From: Acidobacteria subdivision 2 bacterium RH1 MAG20
GTDB lineage: Bacteria > Acidobacteriota > Terriglobia > Terriglobales > Acidobacteriaceae
Direction of reading: 5' to 3'
Length of the DNA: 64,000 nucleotides
NCBI GenBank assembly: GCA_002197545.1
Contig: NFUO01000094.1
Span: 15,317-79,316, forward strand
The notes beneath the pieces are model-generated. The model worked only from the letters and a program-made list of their open reading frames with translations, made no database searches and was not told the origin of the DNA. How positions within the stretch are numbered: the stretch's first letter is position 1; every line of letters begins with the position of its first letter. The position numbers were made by a program, and so were the translations under genes. Of this stretch, positions 37,740 to 46,811 are shown in pieces.

Positions 37740-38500
37740 CCCGCGCCCGCCTCGTCTCCGCTGCCATGCTGTCAGCATTTGCGCTGCTGGCCATCGGCTG
37801 CCATAGAGAGACGCCCCGCGCCTATCGCCAGCCGCCACCGCCTGCCATCAACGCAAATGCGCGCGCCAGCCAAAGTGCGAACCGCAATCGGAATCCGAGT
37901 CCCGAGACGGCTGACACTGCGCCAGCACCGCAGCCCGACATCCAGGGTAGACCCGTCTCAAGCGAGGTTGGTCTGGCAAGCTGGTACGGCCCACCTTACG
38001 CCGGACGCAAGGGCGCCGACGGCACCGTCTACGATCAGAATGCAATGACTGCAGCGCACCTGACCCTTCCGCTTGGAACCGTAGTCCGCGTCACTAATCT
38101 GGCGACGAACCAGTCCGCCGTGGTTCGCATTACGGACCGCGGCCCCTTCGTTCGTGGCCGCATCATTGATCTCTCCCTCGCCGCCGCCAAAGCCGTCGGG
38201 GTCTACCGCGCAGGTGTCGCCAGAGTGCGAGTAGAGGCCTACCCTTCCGCCAATACAGAGGTAGCCGGGCGCTGGTGTGTGCAGGTCGGCGCCTTCTCGC
38301 GAGAGAAGGATGCAGTCAAGTTAAAGGATCAGCTCAGCCGCCGCTACACTACCGCCAAGGTTATCGAATTCGCTGGCCCCACCGGCCACTGGGTCCGCGT
38401 AAATCCGCAACAGCCTGACAGGGCCCACGCCACTCAGGTCGCCGAAAGCATCCATAGTCCTGATCCCGACGCCCAGCCTTACCTCGTCCGAACCAACTAA
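37736..38500 (+). CDS. rlpA: RlpA family septal-ring lytic transglycosylase (lipoprotein)
   Basis: The start is TTG overlapping the previous stop; an ATG ten codons later is an alternative. The signal ends in a lipobox (LLAIGC), so it is an outer-membrane lipoprotein. The double-psi beta-barrel (residues ~80-170: GLASWYGPPYAGRKGADG, then RITDRGPFVRGRIIDLS) has the usual catalytic Asp in TDRGPF. A SPOR domain (WCVQVGAFSREKDAVKLKDQL, ~180-250) follows and targets denuded septal peptidoglycan. Confidence 0.92.
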   Translation: MTRARLVSAAMLSAFALLAIGCHRETPRAYRQPPPPAINANARASQSANRNRNPSPETADTAPAPQPDIQGRPVSSEVGLASWYGPPYAGRKGADGTVYDQNAMTAAHLTLPLGTVVRVTNLATNQSAVVRITDRGPFVRGRIIDLSLAAAKAVGVYRAGVARVRVEAYPSANTEVAGRWCVQVGAFSREKDAVKLKDQLSRRYTTAKVIEFAGPTGHWVRVNPQQPDRAHATQVAESIHSPDPDAQPYLVRTN

Positions 38501-38514
38501 GAGAGCCCTTCCCG

Positions 38515-39681
38515 ATGATATTACACAGAGCAAACCTGATCAGCCGCGTACTTCCTGTCTTCTTGATTTGCATATCCGCGTTGACGCTCGCAGCCACTCC
38601 TCCATCCAGCGGAACAAGCGATGGCAAGCAAAGCCCTCAAACTATATCAACGTACCGCGCACATGCGCAGACAGCAGTGGACGTGCTGCAACAGTGGTAC
38701 ACGCCGGAGAACGGCCTCTATCACACCACCGGCTGGTGGAACTCCGCCAACGCCATCACTGCGCTTGCGAACTACAGTCGCATAAGCCATTCGACGGCAT
38801 ACCTTCCCATCTTTGCGAACACGCTGCACGTCGCGCAGACCTCTCACGGCGGTTCACCAGGGTTCATCAACGCTTACTATGACGACGAAGGCTGGTGGGC
38901 TCTCGCATGGATCGACGTCTACGATCTCACAGGGGAAGCCCAGTACCTCCAAACCGCGGCCTCCATATTCAGCGACATGCAGTTGGGTTGGGACACGAAT
39001 TCCTGTGGCGGAGGAGTGTGGTGGAACAAGAAAACTAAAGGCAAAAATGCAGTGGAAAACGAGCTGTTTCTGGCTGTAGCAGCCTCTCTGGCCAACCGCA
39101 CGACGGCACCGGAAGAGCGCCAAAAATATCTCGTCTGGGCACAAAAGGAATGGGTGTGGTTCCGCAACTCCGGCATGATTAACGGAGAACACCTCATCAA
39201 CGATGGGCTTAACGGCTCAGACCCTACGCATTGCACGAACAATGGCGGAAACACCTGGACTTACAACCAGGGAGTCATTCTCGATGCGTTGGTTGAGCTG
39301 AATAAAGCTGACCCTGATCCTAGCTTCAAGGAAACAGCCGCATCCATCGCGCTTTCGGCAATTCAACACCTCACCGATGCTCATGGAGTCCTGCGCGAGT
39401 CCAATAGCGCCCACACTGGCGGGGACGTCCCTCAGTTCAAAGGCATATTCAGTCGCAACCTCATGCTGCTCAATAGTGCATTCCCTGATCGCCGCTACCA
39501 GGCCTTCGCAAGAACCAACGCGCAGAGCCTCTGGAACAATGATAGAGATGCCGCGAACCACTTTGGCTTCTGGTGGTCAGGCCCGTTCGACATGCCGGAT
39601 GCGTCCCGGCAAAGTTCTGCGCTGGATGCCTTGATAGCCGCCGCTGCTCTCGATTCCGATCAGATCGGGGTTAAGCCTTAG
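38515..39681 (+). CDS. exported glycoside hydrolase family 76 protein
   Basis: The 388 residues have a signal peptide (LISRVLPVFLICISALTLAA) and the (alpha/alpha)6 pattern of GH76 alpha-1,6-mannanases. Seen are LYHTTGWWNSANAITALANY, the catalytic Asp pair in NAYYDDEGWWALAWID, and CGGGVWWNKKT with ENELFLAVAASLA. The activity is inferred from the family; the natural substrate is unknown. It begins 14 bases after rlpA and is convergent with the TldE-like gene. Confidence 0.88.
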   Translation: MILHRANLISRVLPVFLICISALTLAATPPSSGTSDGKQSPQTISTYRAHAQTAVDVLQQWYTPENGLYHTTGWWNSANAITALANYSRISHSTAYLPIFANTLHVAQTSHGGSPGFINAYYDDEGWWALAWIDVYDLTGEAQYLQTAASIFSDMQLGWDTNSCGGGVWWNKKTKGKNAVENELFLAVAASLANRTTAPEERQKYLVWAQKEWVWFRNSGMINGEHLINDGLNGSDPTHCTNNGGNTWTYNQGVILDALVELNKADPDPSFKETAASIALSAIQHLTDAHGVLRESNSAHTGGDVPQFKGIFSRNLMLLNSAFPDRRYQAFARTNAQSLWNNDRDAANHFGFWWSGPFDMPDASRQSSALDALIAAAALDSDQIGVKP

Positions 39682-39690
39682 CTCAGCCAA

Positions 39691-41364
39691 TCACTCTTTG
39701 CCATCCAGCGCAGGCGGAGCATAGTAGGGCAGCTTCTGCTGCTCTTCGACAGCCCGCTTCACGCCTATATCGTCGAACAGCAGACTCGGCGCAATCATCG
39801 TCTGCGGGATCGGTCCCAGCGAGTTTGAAACATAAGCATCATTGCCGGCGGCCACAATGTCCGAGCGCAGACTGCGGTTGTCCAACTCGTCGAACACCGC
39901 GCCCCGCACCAGCTCCTTGCTGCCATCCGGATGGACCCGGTACAGCACCCGCGGCGCGAGCGCGTCGCCCAGCGTCTCGACAGCATACACATCGCGACCC
40001 TGTTCCTTCGCCATCGCCAGCAACCGTTTGTTCAGCTCACTCACCGGGACCGCCTCGCTCGACTTGACGATCACCACGCCGGCACGTGAATGAGCGGATT
40101 GACCCGGCGCGTCGCGTCCATGCCCATTCGAAGACGAAAAATCTCTCACCGGTTCGCGCCCAATCAAGTAGTTCTGCAGGATGCCCTTCGTTACCACATC
40201 GACCGACTGCGCAGGCACTCCCTCATCATCCACCTCATACGCACCCAGCAGCATCTTGCCCGCGAACTTCGTCATCAACGGATCGTCGGTTACGCTCAAC
40301 ATCGTCGGCAGCACGCGCGACTTGTAGCTCGACGCATATGCGCCTGTAGTCCGCGCCGTCGTTCCCATCGCCGGACGGTCCGCCTCTACATTCGGTACGA
40401 ACAGCCGCGCCATCACATCCGATGCGGCATCGCCGCTGAACAGTACCGGCCCGTGATAATCCTCGGCTGGAACCACCGATGCCGCCCGCAGTGCTTCCAG
40501 GCTCTTCAAATCGTCGATCACGCGTTTGCGGAATACCGGCCACGTCTCTAACTCCTTCGCATCGGCGGCGATCGTCCTGTTGTCACGGCTCAGCCGCATT
40601 CCGTCCGGCGCCTGTCCGCCAACGCTGATGCTGGCGGAATACCCTGTATATCCCTCCCGCACCACGGTTCCTTCCGTGTTGACGAGATAGCGGTTGACCG
40701 CAACCGCGCGCACATTCGCAGTCGAATACTGCACCTGCTCAGCCAAAGCGCGAATCTCCGGAGCCGTCGCAAACAATCCGCTCGCTTCGATAATTCGTCT
40801 CGTCCACTCCTTGCGGTCAAGGTCCATTGTCACCAGCGGGGCCACATGCGCCACCGGCTTCGCCTCGGCAAAATCATGCTCCATCGTCTGTGATTGAAAG
40901 CTCTTCAACGCAGCCTGCTTGGCGGCATACGCCCGCAGCGCATTTTTGTACGCGGTATCAGTGGCAATCCAAAGCGCATACCGCAACGCCTCAGGATTAT
41001 TGTCCCTGGGAGCCAGCGCAATCGTTCCATCCCCTCGGCCACTGCTGCTGTCCACAGCATAGTCACCGACCCGCACGGTCACGCGCGCCACCCGCTGATG
41101 GTTCGTCTCCTGGCGGGTCAGCGCTCCATAGTTGGCAACAGCCTCATAGGTGTCCAGATCGTCCAGCCGGTACTCGATGAAGTAAGGCCGCTGCATTCCC
41201 GGCAGCACCAGAAGCGCCTTCTCCCGTCCAAGCTCGTCCTGCATTGCCTTCAGCATGGGGTCATTGTTCTGTGCCTGGGCAAGGCTGAAAGTCATCGAAA
41301 AAGCGCAGAAAGCCGCCGTAACCAACCAATATTTATGTAACCGTACTGAGAATAAATGATTCAT
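39691..41364 (-). CDS. exported TldE/PmbA-like protein
   Basis: The 557-residue member of the TldD/PmbA family has an N-terminal hydrophobic export signal (YWLVTAAFCAFSMTFSLAQA), which the cytosolic Escherichia coli proteins lack. The family C-terminus is visible (YEVDDEGVPAQSVDVVTKGILQNYLIGREP; RVLYRVHPDGSKELVRGAVFDELD), but no HExxxH zinc motif is present. It is therefore the TldE-like, non-catalytic partner of the gene before it, with which it overlaps by four bases. Confidence 0.87.
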   Translation of the reverse strand: MNHLFSVRLHKYWLVTAAFCAFSMTFSLAQAQNNDPMLKAMQDELGREKALLVLPGMQRPYFIEYRLDDLDTYEAVANYGALTRQETNHQRVARVTVRVGDYAVDSSSGRGDGTIALAPRDNNPEALRYALWIATDTAYKNALRAYAAKQAALKSFQSQTMEHDFAEAKPVAHVAPLVTMDLDRKEWTRRIIEASGLFATAPEIRALAEQVQYSTANVRAVAVNRYLVNTEGTVVREGYTGYSASISVGGQAPDGMRLSRDNRTIAADAKELETWPVFRKRVIDDLKSLEALRAASVVPAEDYHGPVLFSGDAASDVMARLFVPNVEADRPAMGTTARTTGAYASSYKSRVLPTMLSVTDDPLMTKFAGKMLLGAYEVDDEGVPAQSVDVVTKGILQNYLIGREPVRDFSSSNGHGRDAPGQSAHSRAGVVIVKSSEAVPVSELNKRLLAMAKEQGRDVYAVETLGDALAPRVLYRVHPDGSKELVRGAVFDELDNRSLRSDIVAAGNDAYVSNSLGPIPQTMIAPSLLFDDIGVKRAVEEQQKLPYYAPPALDGKE

Positions 41365-43130
41365 TGGCCGCCCTTTCCGCTCGCATCCGCACCTGGTGGC
41401 GGAAGAATCGGCGGCCTCGCCGTCCCCTGTGCTTGCTTCTGCGTTTCAATCTCGCTGACCAGCATCGCCGGAGCCACCGCACTCACCGGGAGACTCCCCG
41501 ATTCCGCACCGCAAATCCCGTTGAAGACCTCCGGTTTATTGTCGGTCGCCACAATCCGCGCCAGCGCCGCCTGCGGAGTCCCCACAATACTCACTCCACG
41601 AACCAGTTCATCCGGTCGCCCATCCACATACACGCGATAGACCACCAGCGGAATCACCTGAAAAGCCTGCGGCGATCGTCGCGTCGTCACCGCAAATCCC
41701 GAAGAGATGTCTTCAAAGTAAAGCCCATACGCCTTACCCTGTTTTTTTGCTTCGGCAACCAGCATCTGCCGCAGCTCCGCATCGCTTACCGTCTTCGACG
41801 ACGTAACGATCAAATTTCCCTGTCGCCCCGTGGGCATGTGGCCTACCTCGGCGCGCCCATGCCCATTGCTTTGGGCAAATCCCGCAACTGGCAGCCGCGA
41901 CATCAAAAAAGTCTCCAGCACGCCGTTCTTAATCAGGTCCACGCGCCGGGCCTGCTGGCCTTCGTCATCGTAGTCATAGTGTCCGCTCAGCCACGTCCCA
42001 TCAAACTTCTTCAAAGTAGGATCGTCGGCAACGTTCATAAAGCTGGGAAGAATCTCCTTCCCCATCAGCTTCGTAAAGGTCTGGCCCTCATTATCTCCAC
42101 GCTGCCGCTGCCCCTCCAGACGATGCCCCAGCACCTCATGAAAGAACACCGCCGCCGCCCGCCCGCTCAAAATTGCCGGCCCGTTATATGGATCAGTCAC
42201 CGGAGCCACACGCAGCGCCTCGAGGCTCTTTCCCATCTCGGCGATCTTTGCTGTCAGCACCTTCTGGTCCGGCAGATGGCCCGCCTCATCGGCCTCAAAC
42301 GTCTCTGCCCGGAACATATCCATCCCATCCGCCGCCCGCGTCCGTCCCAGAATCACCAGCCGCGCCACATGGTTTGGCGTGGCCACCTTCGCGCCCTCCG
42401 ACGACACAAAATAGTCCGTCTCCGAACTGGCCTCCAGCGCAACCGTGTTGTAGAACACGTCGGGATACTGTTTGAACAACCCTGAAAGTTCGCGCAACCG
42501 TGTCTCCCACTCTGCACGATCGATCTTCAACGGTGGTGCTCCCGGCAGCAGCGCTACTTTAGCCTCTTCCGTCGAAAAATCCGGTGATCGGTCCTCTTCC
42601 TTTGCCCGAACCTCCTGGTCCGTCTTTACCTTCAGATAGCCGTCCAGCGCCTTGCCATAGCCGCGGTTCGTCGCAAACCAAAGACTCCGCGCAATGGCCT
42701 CGCGATCATCGGTCAACGGCATCGAAATTGTCGTCAGTGCGCTGTTGCGGTGGTCGCCATGCGTGTTGTCCTCGGCAGGAGTGCCAATGCGAACCTGCAC
42801 ATCGGCAAATCGGCGATGGCTCGCATTCGAGGCCGTAATCGCCCCAAACTGCGCCCCAATGTTGACCTGCTCGCCATCGGCTACCGAATAGCTCAGAAAG
42901 TAGGGCTTCGGCTGCTGTGCCGCATTGCCCGTACTCCCCAGCGAATTCATTGCGCGGTGCATCTCGACTTCCATCGTATCCACCAGAACGCTGGAAGTCT
43001 GCCCCGTCTCCGCAGCCACAACCACCCGCCCCTGCAAGGCCATTCCCACCAGCATCAAACCGGCCAATCCAGCACCGGCAGCCACTATTCTCGGTCTCAT
43101 CATCGGAAAGAAAACTCGATTCACGCGCAA
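41361..43130 (-). CDS. exported TldD-like metallopeptidase
   Basis: The 589-residue member of the TldD/PmbA family has the HExxxH zinc motif (FHEVLGHRLEGQRQRGDNEG) and the family end DYDDEGQQARRVDLIKNGVLETFLMSRLP. TldD/TldE heterodimers cleave unstructured peptides inside a cavity and mature peptide products such as microcins. Here an N-terminal hydrophobic segment (IVAAGAGLAGLMLVGMALQGRVVVAA) suggests a periplasmic version. It forms an operon with the TldE-like gene and is divergent from the ECF sigma gene. Confidence 0.9.
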   Translation of the reverse strand: MRVNRVFFPMMRPRIVAAGAGLAGLMLVGMALQGRVVVAAETGQTSSVLVDTMEVEMHRAMNSLGSTGNAAQQPKPYFLSYSVADGEQVNIGAQFGAITASNASHRRFADVQVRIGTPAEDNTHGDHRNSALTTISMPLTDDREAIARSLWFATNRGYGKALDGYLKVKTDQEVRAKEEDRSPDFSTEEAKVALLPGAPPLKIDRAEWETRLRELSGLFKQYPDVFYNTVALEASSETDYFVSSEGAKVATPNHVARLVILGRTRAADGMDMFRAETFEADEAGHLPDQKVLTAKIAEMGKSLEALRVAPVTDPYNGPAILSGRAAAVFFHEVLGHRLEGQRQRGDNEGQTFTKLMGKEILPSFMNVADDPTLKKFDGTWLSGHYDYDDEGQQARRVDLIKNGVLETFLMSRLPVAGFAQSNGHGRAEVGHMPTGRQGNLIVTSSKTVSDAELRQMLVAEAKKQGKAYGLYFEDISSGFAVTTRRSPQAFQVIPLVVYRVYVDGRPDELVRGVSIVGTPQAALARIVATDNKPEVFNGICGAESGSLPVSAVAPAMLVSEIETQKQAQGTARPPILPPPGADASGKGGQ

Positions 43131-43250
43131 AATTCAATTGAAGCAGAGTGTAGCGGAAATGCCCTCGTTTAGGCTCCCATTATATTTCGCGCAAAAAAAT
43201 AGTCTTCACCCCACCTAACCGCCGCTCCAGCCGGTTGTCTAATCGGGCGG

Positions 43251-43835
43251 ATGAACAAAGCCGAAGCAGACGCGATTCAGCAGATACTGGCGGGTAACCG
43301 GGACGCCTACCGGGTACTGATGGACCGTCACTTCTGCACCGTCCATCGCATCGCCTTCCGTATCACCGGCAATCAGGCCGACGCGGAAGAGGCCGCGCAG
43401 GAAGCCTTCCTTCGCGCCTACAACAAACTTCCCGGCTTCCGTCACGACGCCTCTTTCTCCACCTGGATCACGCGAATCGCCATGAACACAGCCATCAATC
43501 TCGTTGAACGTCGCAACCGGGACCTCTCGCAGCATGGTCCCCGCATCGCCGACAACCCATCCCCAGTCGCTCAAACCGTCCAACTAGCCGACGCCTATCC
43601 AGGCCCCGAACGCCAGCTCCTCGACCGCGAAGCCACCGCCCTCCGCAACGAAGCTCTCGCCAACCTCACCCCCATGGAGCGGACTGCCTTCACTCTTCGC
43701 CACATGGAAGATCTCCCCATCGCCGAGATAGCCGCCGCGCTCAACATCCCTGCCAACTCGGCCAAGCAAGCCGTCTTCCGTGCCGTCGGCAAACTCCGGC
43801 GCTCCCTTGCTCCCCTCGCAGGAGGACTGTCATGA
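43251..43835 (+). CDS. ECF-family RNA polymerase sigma factor
   Basis: The 194 residues contain sigma region 2 (DAYRVLMDRHFCTVHRIAFR through FSTWITRIAMNTAINLVERR, with DAEEAAQEAFLRAYNKL) and region 4 (LTPMERTAFTLRHMEDLPIAEIAAALNIPANSAKQAV). The next gene is a zinc-type anti-sigma factor overlapping by four bases, the standard autoregulatory pair. Upstream, AACCG (43217) and GTCTAAT (43237) stand about 16 bases apart and may be an ECF-type promoter close to the start codon; this is tentative. Confidence 0.94.
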   Translation: MNKAEADAIQQILAGNRDAYRVLMDRHFCTVHRIAFRITGNQADAEEAAQEAFLRAYNKLPGFRHDASFSTWITRIAMNTAINLVERRNRDLSQHGPRIADNPSPVAQTVQLADAYPGPERQLLDREATALRNEALANLTPMERTAFTLRHMEDLPIAEIAAALNIPANSAKQAVFRAVGKLRRSLAPLAGGLS

Positions 43836-44551
43836 CCCACTTCTCTGAAGAAGAACTTATCGCCTACCAACTCCACGAAAGCTCCAACGAAGCCGCCATC
43901 CAGCATCACCTCGAGCTCTGCCCCGACTGCGCCGCCACGTCAGACTCCATCGCCGAAACCCTGCGCGTCTTCTCCTCTGAGCCCGTCCCTCAGCCCGACC
44001 TCGACCGCAACTGGCAGCGTCTTCGTGGCAATCTCTCCGTGCTCACGCCCGCATCGCGCCGCTCTTTCTTCTCGCGATTCGCGCTATGGCCGGCAGTAGG
44101 ACTGGCCACCGCCGCCCTCATCCTCTTCGCCATATTCGGCCTCCACATCCACTTCAGCCACGGCCCACTCATGAATCCGAAAGCCAACATAGCTATCAAC
44201 GGTCACGGCCCTCTCACCACTGTGCCCACCGACCCTGCTATCGCCAATCATCTCGACGCCGCCGAGCGTCTTCTCACCGAGGTCAACCATACCTCCGGCT
44301 TGCTCGACCCAGCTCCCCGCGCCCAGGCCCACGACCTCCTGCTCAGAAATGCTGTCTACGTCCGCACCGCCTACGATCGCGGCGATTACGCCCAGGCCGC
44401 TGTGCTCGACGACCTCGGCCGCGTCCTGACCACGATCGACAACGAGCCGCCTTCAACCCACGGCAGCACACTCCAGCTTCGCATCGAGATGAATACCTCA
44501 GGTCTGCTACTCGACATTCGCATCCTCCGCCAGAACGACAACCACCTATAA
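43832..44551 (+). CDS. anti-sigma factor (zinc-finger type)
   Basis: The 239-residue protein has an N-terminal zf-HC2/ASD domain (MTHFSEEELIAYQLHE, then HHLELCPDCAA: the HxxxCxxC zinc motif), one membrane helix (LWPAVGLATAALILFAIFGLH, ~90-110), and a periplasmic part rich in helices. It should hold the ECF factor inactive at the membrane until a periplasmic signal arrives. It overlaps the sigma gene by four bases. Confidence 0.88.
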   Translation: MTHFSEEELIAYQLHESSNEAAIQHHLELCPDCAATSDSIAETLRVFSSEPVPQPDLDRNWQRLRGNLSVLTPASRRSFFSRFALWPAVGLATAALILFAIFGLHIHFSHGPLMNPKANIAINGHGPLTTVPTDPAIANHLDAAERLLTEVNHTSGLLDPAPRAQAHDLLLRNAVYVRTAYDRGDYAQAAVLDDLGRVLTTIDNEPPSTHGSTLQLRIEMNTSGLLLDIRILRQNDNHL

Positions 44552-44560
44552 GGAACCATC

Positions 44561-45496
44561 ATGACCACGCCAATCACCATGACAAAAATCCGCGCTACAC
44601 TCTTCTCCTCGGCTCTCCTCCTCATCCTTGCAGTGGCGCAACCTCTCTACGGACTGGCCTTTGCCCCCGCCCCCGCCCCGGCGCCCGCTGCCGGCGACAC
44701 CAGTGCCTACGCCACCGGAACCCGCGCCATGAACGAACATCGCTGGCAGGACGCCGTCACCGCCTTCGACAAGGTCATCGACGCCAAGGACAGGCGTGCC
44801 GATGCTGCTCTTTATTGGAAGGCCTACTCTCTCACCAAAATTCACAACCCTGGCCTTGCCCTCACCACCTGCGTTCAGCTTCGCTCACAGTACATCACCA
44901 GCTCTTGGAACAAGGACTGTGCGGCTCTCAACATCGATATTCATGCCGAGAATGGCGGTTTCTTCATGCCCCCCATAGTCATTCCGCCAATACCACCTAT
45001 GGGGCCCTTTGGTCTGGAGTCGGGCGATCCCAACACCGACATCAAGATCCTCGCCCTCAACTCGCTCCTTCATCAGGACCCCGACAAGGCCATCCCCATG
45101 CTGCGCGGCATTCTCTCCGGGAATCAACCGATCGCCATGAAGAAACAAGCCATCTTCGTTCTCGCTCAGAGCAAATCGCCGGAATCCCAGTCCATCCTCC
45201 ACGACGCCGTCATCGGCAAGATGGACCCCAAACTCCAGCGGCAGGCCATCATGATGATGGCGGTCTTTCAGCGCAAAGACGCCAACCCTACTCTCGCCGA
45301 GGTCTATCGAACCACCACCGACCCCGAGGTCAAAAAGGCGATCATCTCCGCCTTCTTCATCACGCAGGATGCCCCCCGTCTGGTGGAACTGGCCCGCAGC
45401 GAGAAAGATCTCAACCTCAAGCGCAGCATCGTCTCCCAGCTGGCCCTCATGCACGACAAAGCGGCCACCGACTACATGATGGAACTCCTCAAGTAG
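44561..45496 (+). CDS. exported TPR/HEAT-repeat protein
   Basis: The 311 residues begin with a signal peptide (IRATLFSSALLLILAVAQPLYGLA); an internal ATG six codons in is an alternative start. A TPR-like helix pair (NEHRWQDAVTAFDKVIDAKDRRADAALYWKAYS) is followed from about residue 160 by HEAT/PBS-lyase-type repeats of ~30 residues (ILALNSLLHQDPDKAIPMLRGI; KKQAIFVLAQSKSPESQSIL; KRSIVSQLALMHDKAATDYM). It lies ten bases after the anti-sigma gene and is probably under its control. Confidence 0.85.
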   Translation: MTTPITMTKIRATLFSSALLLILAVAQPLYGLAFAPAPAPAPAAGDTSAYATGTRAMNEHRWQDAVTAFDKVIDAKDRRADAALYWKAYSLTKIHNPGLALTTCVQLRSQYITSSWNKDCAALNIDIHAENGGFFMPPIVIPPIPPMGPFGLESGDPNTDIKILALNSLLHQDPDKAIPMLRGILSGNQPIAMKKQAIFVLAQSKSPESQSILHDAVIGKMDPKLQRQAIMMMAVFQRKDANPTLAEVYRTTTDPEVKKAIISAFFITQDAPRLVELARSEKDLNLKRSIVSQLALMHDKAATDYMMELLK

Positions 45497-45539
45497 TCGA
45501 CAATCCGCCGCATCACCGTCATCTCATCCGTCCCCAAAA

Positions 45540-45660
45540 CCACGTCATCTCGACCGAAGGCGCGGGGTCCCCAGTGAGCGCACTTGCTCGTTGGGGTGCA
45601 AGGCGGCGCTTTTGGCGCCGTCGTGGAGAGACCCCTGTATTTGTCGTTGCTGTTGCTCTC
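45540..45660 (+). repeat. intergenic repeat between the two HEAT-protein genes
   Basis: CGTCATCTCGACCGAAGGCG with GAGACCCCTGTATTTGTCGTTG at the other end: a GTCATYYYGAGC-class repeat enlarged by an inner palindrome (GGCGGCGCTTTTGGCGCCG). A shorter relative is at 52195. It interrupts the operon. Confidence 0.55.
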
Positions 45661-45677
45661 TCGAAGGAGAAAAAATC

Positions 45678-46706
45678 ATGCTATCCGCACCTCGCACCCT
45701 CGCCATTATCGTCGCTCTCTCCGCTGCCGCAGCCTTCGGGCAACAGCCACAGTTCACCCCCGCTCAACTCACCACCACAGCAGCCGACCACGGCCTCAAC
45801 GCCGAACTCGACACACTCAAACGCGAAGCCGCTCCACTCTGGGTCGGCTACAGCATTCCCGTCGCCGAAAATTTCTCTTCAGGTTGGAACTCACCCAGCA
45901 TCGCCTATCTCGAAGCCAAGCACACCTCCTACAACAACGCTTCCAATTCCCACACTACCTCTTACGACCACGCCATCATCCTCTTCCGCATCGCCGACCA
46001 CACCATTGAAAAGATCCACGTGGATAACCCCGATCGCCAGCTCGACGCCGGCAACCTCCGTGTCGTCTGGCTCACCAACGTCGCTCCCGAAGACAGCATC
46101 GCCATCCTCAAATCACTGGCCCTCCAGAACGGCACAAAGAAGCTCCGCGACAGCGCTGTCTTCGCCATCTCAATCCATCAATCGTCTTCAACCGTCACCG
46201 CTCTCATCAGCCTCGCCGCCCCTGCAAACGATCGCGACCTCCGCGAACAATCCGCTTTCTGGCTCGCTAACCAACATGGCCACGAGGGCTTCACCGCCCT
46301 GCAGCGCTTTGCCCGCGAAGACCCCGACGCCGCTTTCCGCGAAAAGCTCACCTTTGACCTCACTCTCACCAAGGATTCCGACGCGATAAAAGAACTCATC
46401 CGCATGGCCCACGAAGACTCCGCCCCGCAGGTCCGTAAACAAGCCCAGTTCTGGATGGCGATGAAGGGCGGCAAACTCGTCGCCGGCGATCTCCGCGATC
46501 TCGCCGAGAACGATCCCAACGTCCAAATCCGCAAATCCGCCGTCTTCGCTCTCTCCCGCCTTCCCGGCGACGAAGCGGCCACCCAGCTCATCCAGGTAGC
46601 CAGCAGCAGCAAAGACCCCGCTGTCCGCAAACAGGCCGTCTTCTGGCTAGGCCAGTCCAGCGACCCCCGTGCCCTCGACTACCTCACCCATCTCCTCCAG
46701 CAATAA
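45678..46706 (+). CDS. exported HEAT-repeat protein
   Basis: The 342 residues start at the ATG eight bases after AAGGAG; an upstream in-frame reading crosses the repeat. A signal peptide (LAIIVALSAAAAFGQ) is followed by a beta-rich domain (~20-140) and then six to seven HEAT units (KLRDSAVFAISIHQSSSTVT; REQSAFWLANQHGHEGFTAL; VRKQAQFWMAMKGGKLVAGD; IRKSAVFALSRLPGDEAATQ). It is a paralogue in its C-terminal half of the previous gene. Confidence 0.85.
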   Translation: MLSAPRTLAIIVALSAAAAFGQQPQFTPAQLTTTAADHGLNAELDTLKREAAPLWVGYSIPVAENFSSGWNSPSIAYLEAKHTSYNNASNSHTTSYDHAIILFRIADHTIEKIHVDNPDRQLDAGNLRVVWLTNVAPEDSIAILKSLALQNGTKKLRDSAVFAISIHQSSSTVTALISLAAPANDRDLREQSAFWLANQHGHEGFTALQRFAREDPDAAFREKLTFDLTLTKDSDAIKELIRMAHEDSAPQVRKQAQFWMAMKGGKLVAGDLRDLAENDPNVQIRKSAVFALSRLPGDEAATQLIQVASSSKDPAVRKQAVFWLGQSSDPRALDYLTHLLQQ

Positions 46707-46811
46707 TGTTCTGTCGCTTTACTCTCTACTAGCGGTCGCATCCGGCAATAGCTTCTCCGTGCAAATATGAGGTAGATCCATACCAACCTTTGCACGGAGA
46801 GTCCAATCCCA

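Noticed and set aside
41364..42485. 373-residue open frame opposite the TldD-like gene
   Set aside because: Antisense shadow of a gene with an intact HExxxH motif.
44086..46389. 767-residue open frame on the plus strand
   Set aside because: It runs out of frame through the anti-sigma, HEAT and repeat regions, with an Arg/His/Pro-rich composition typical of shadow frames in GC-rich DNA. The overlapping genes have clear domains.
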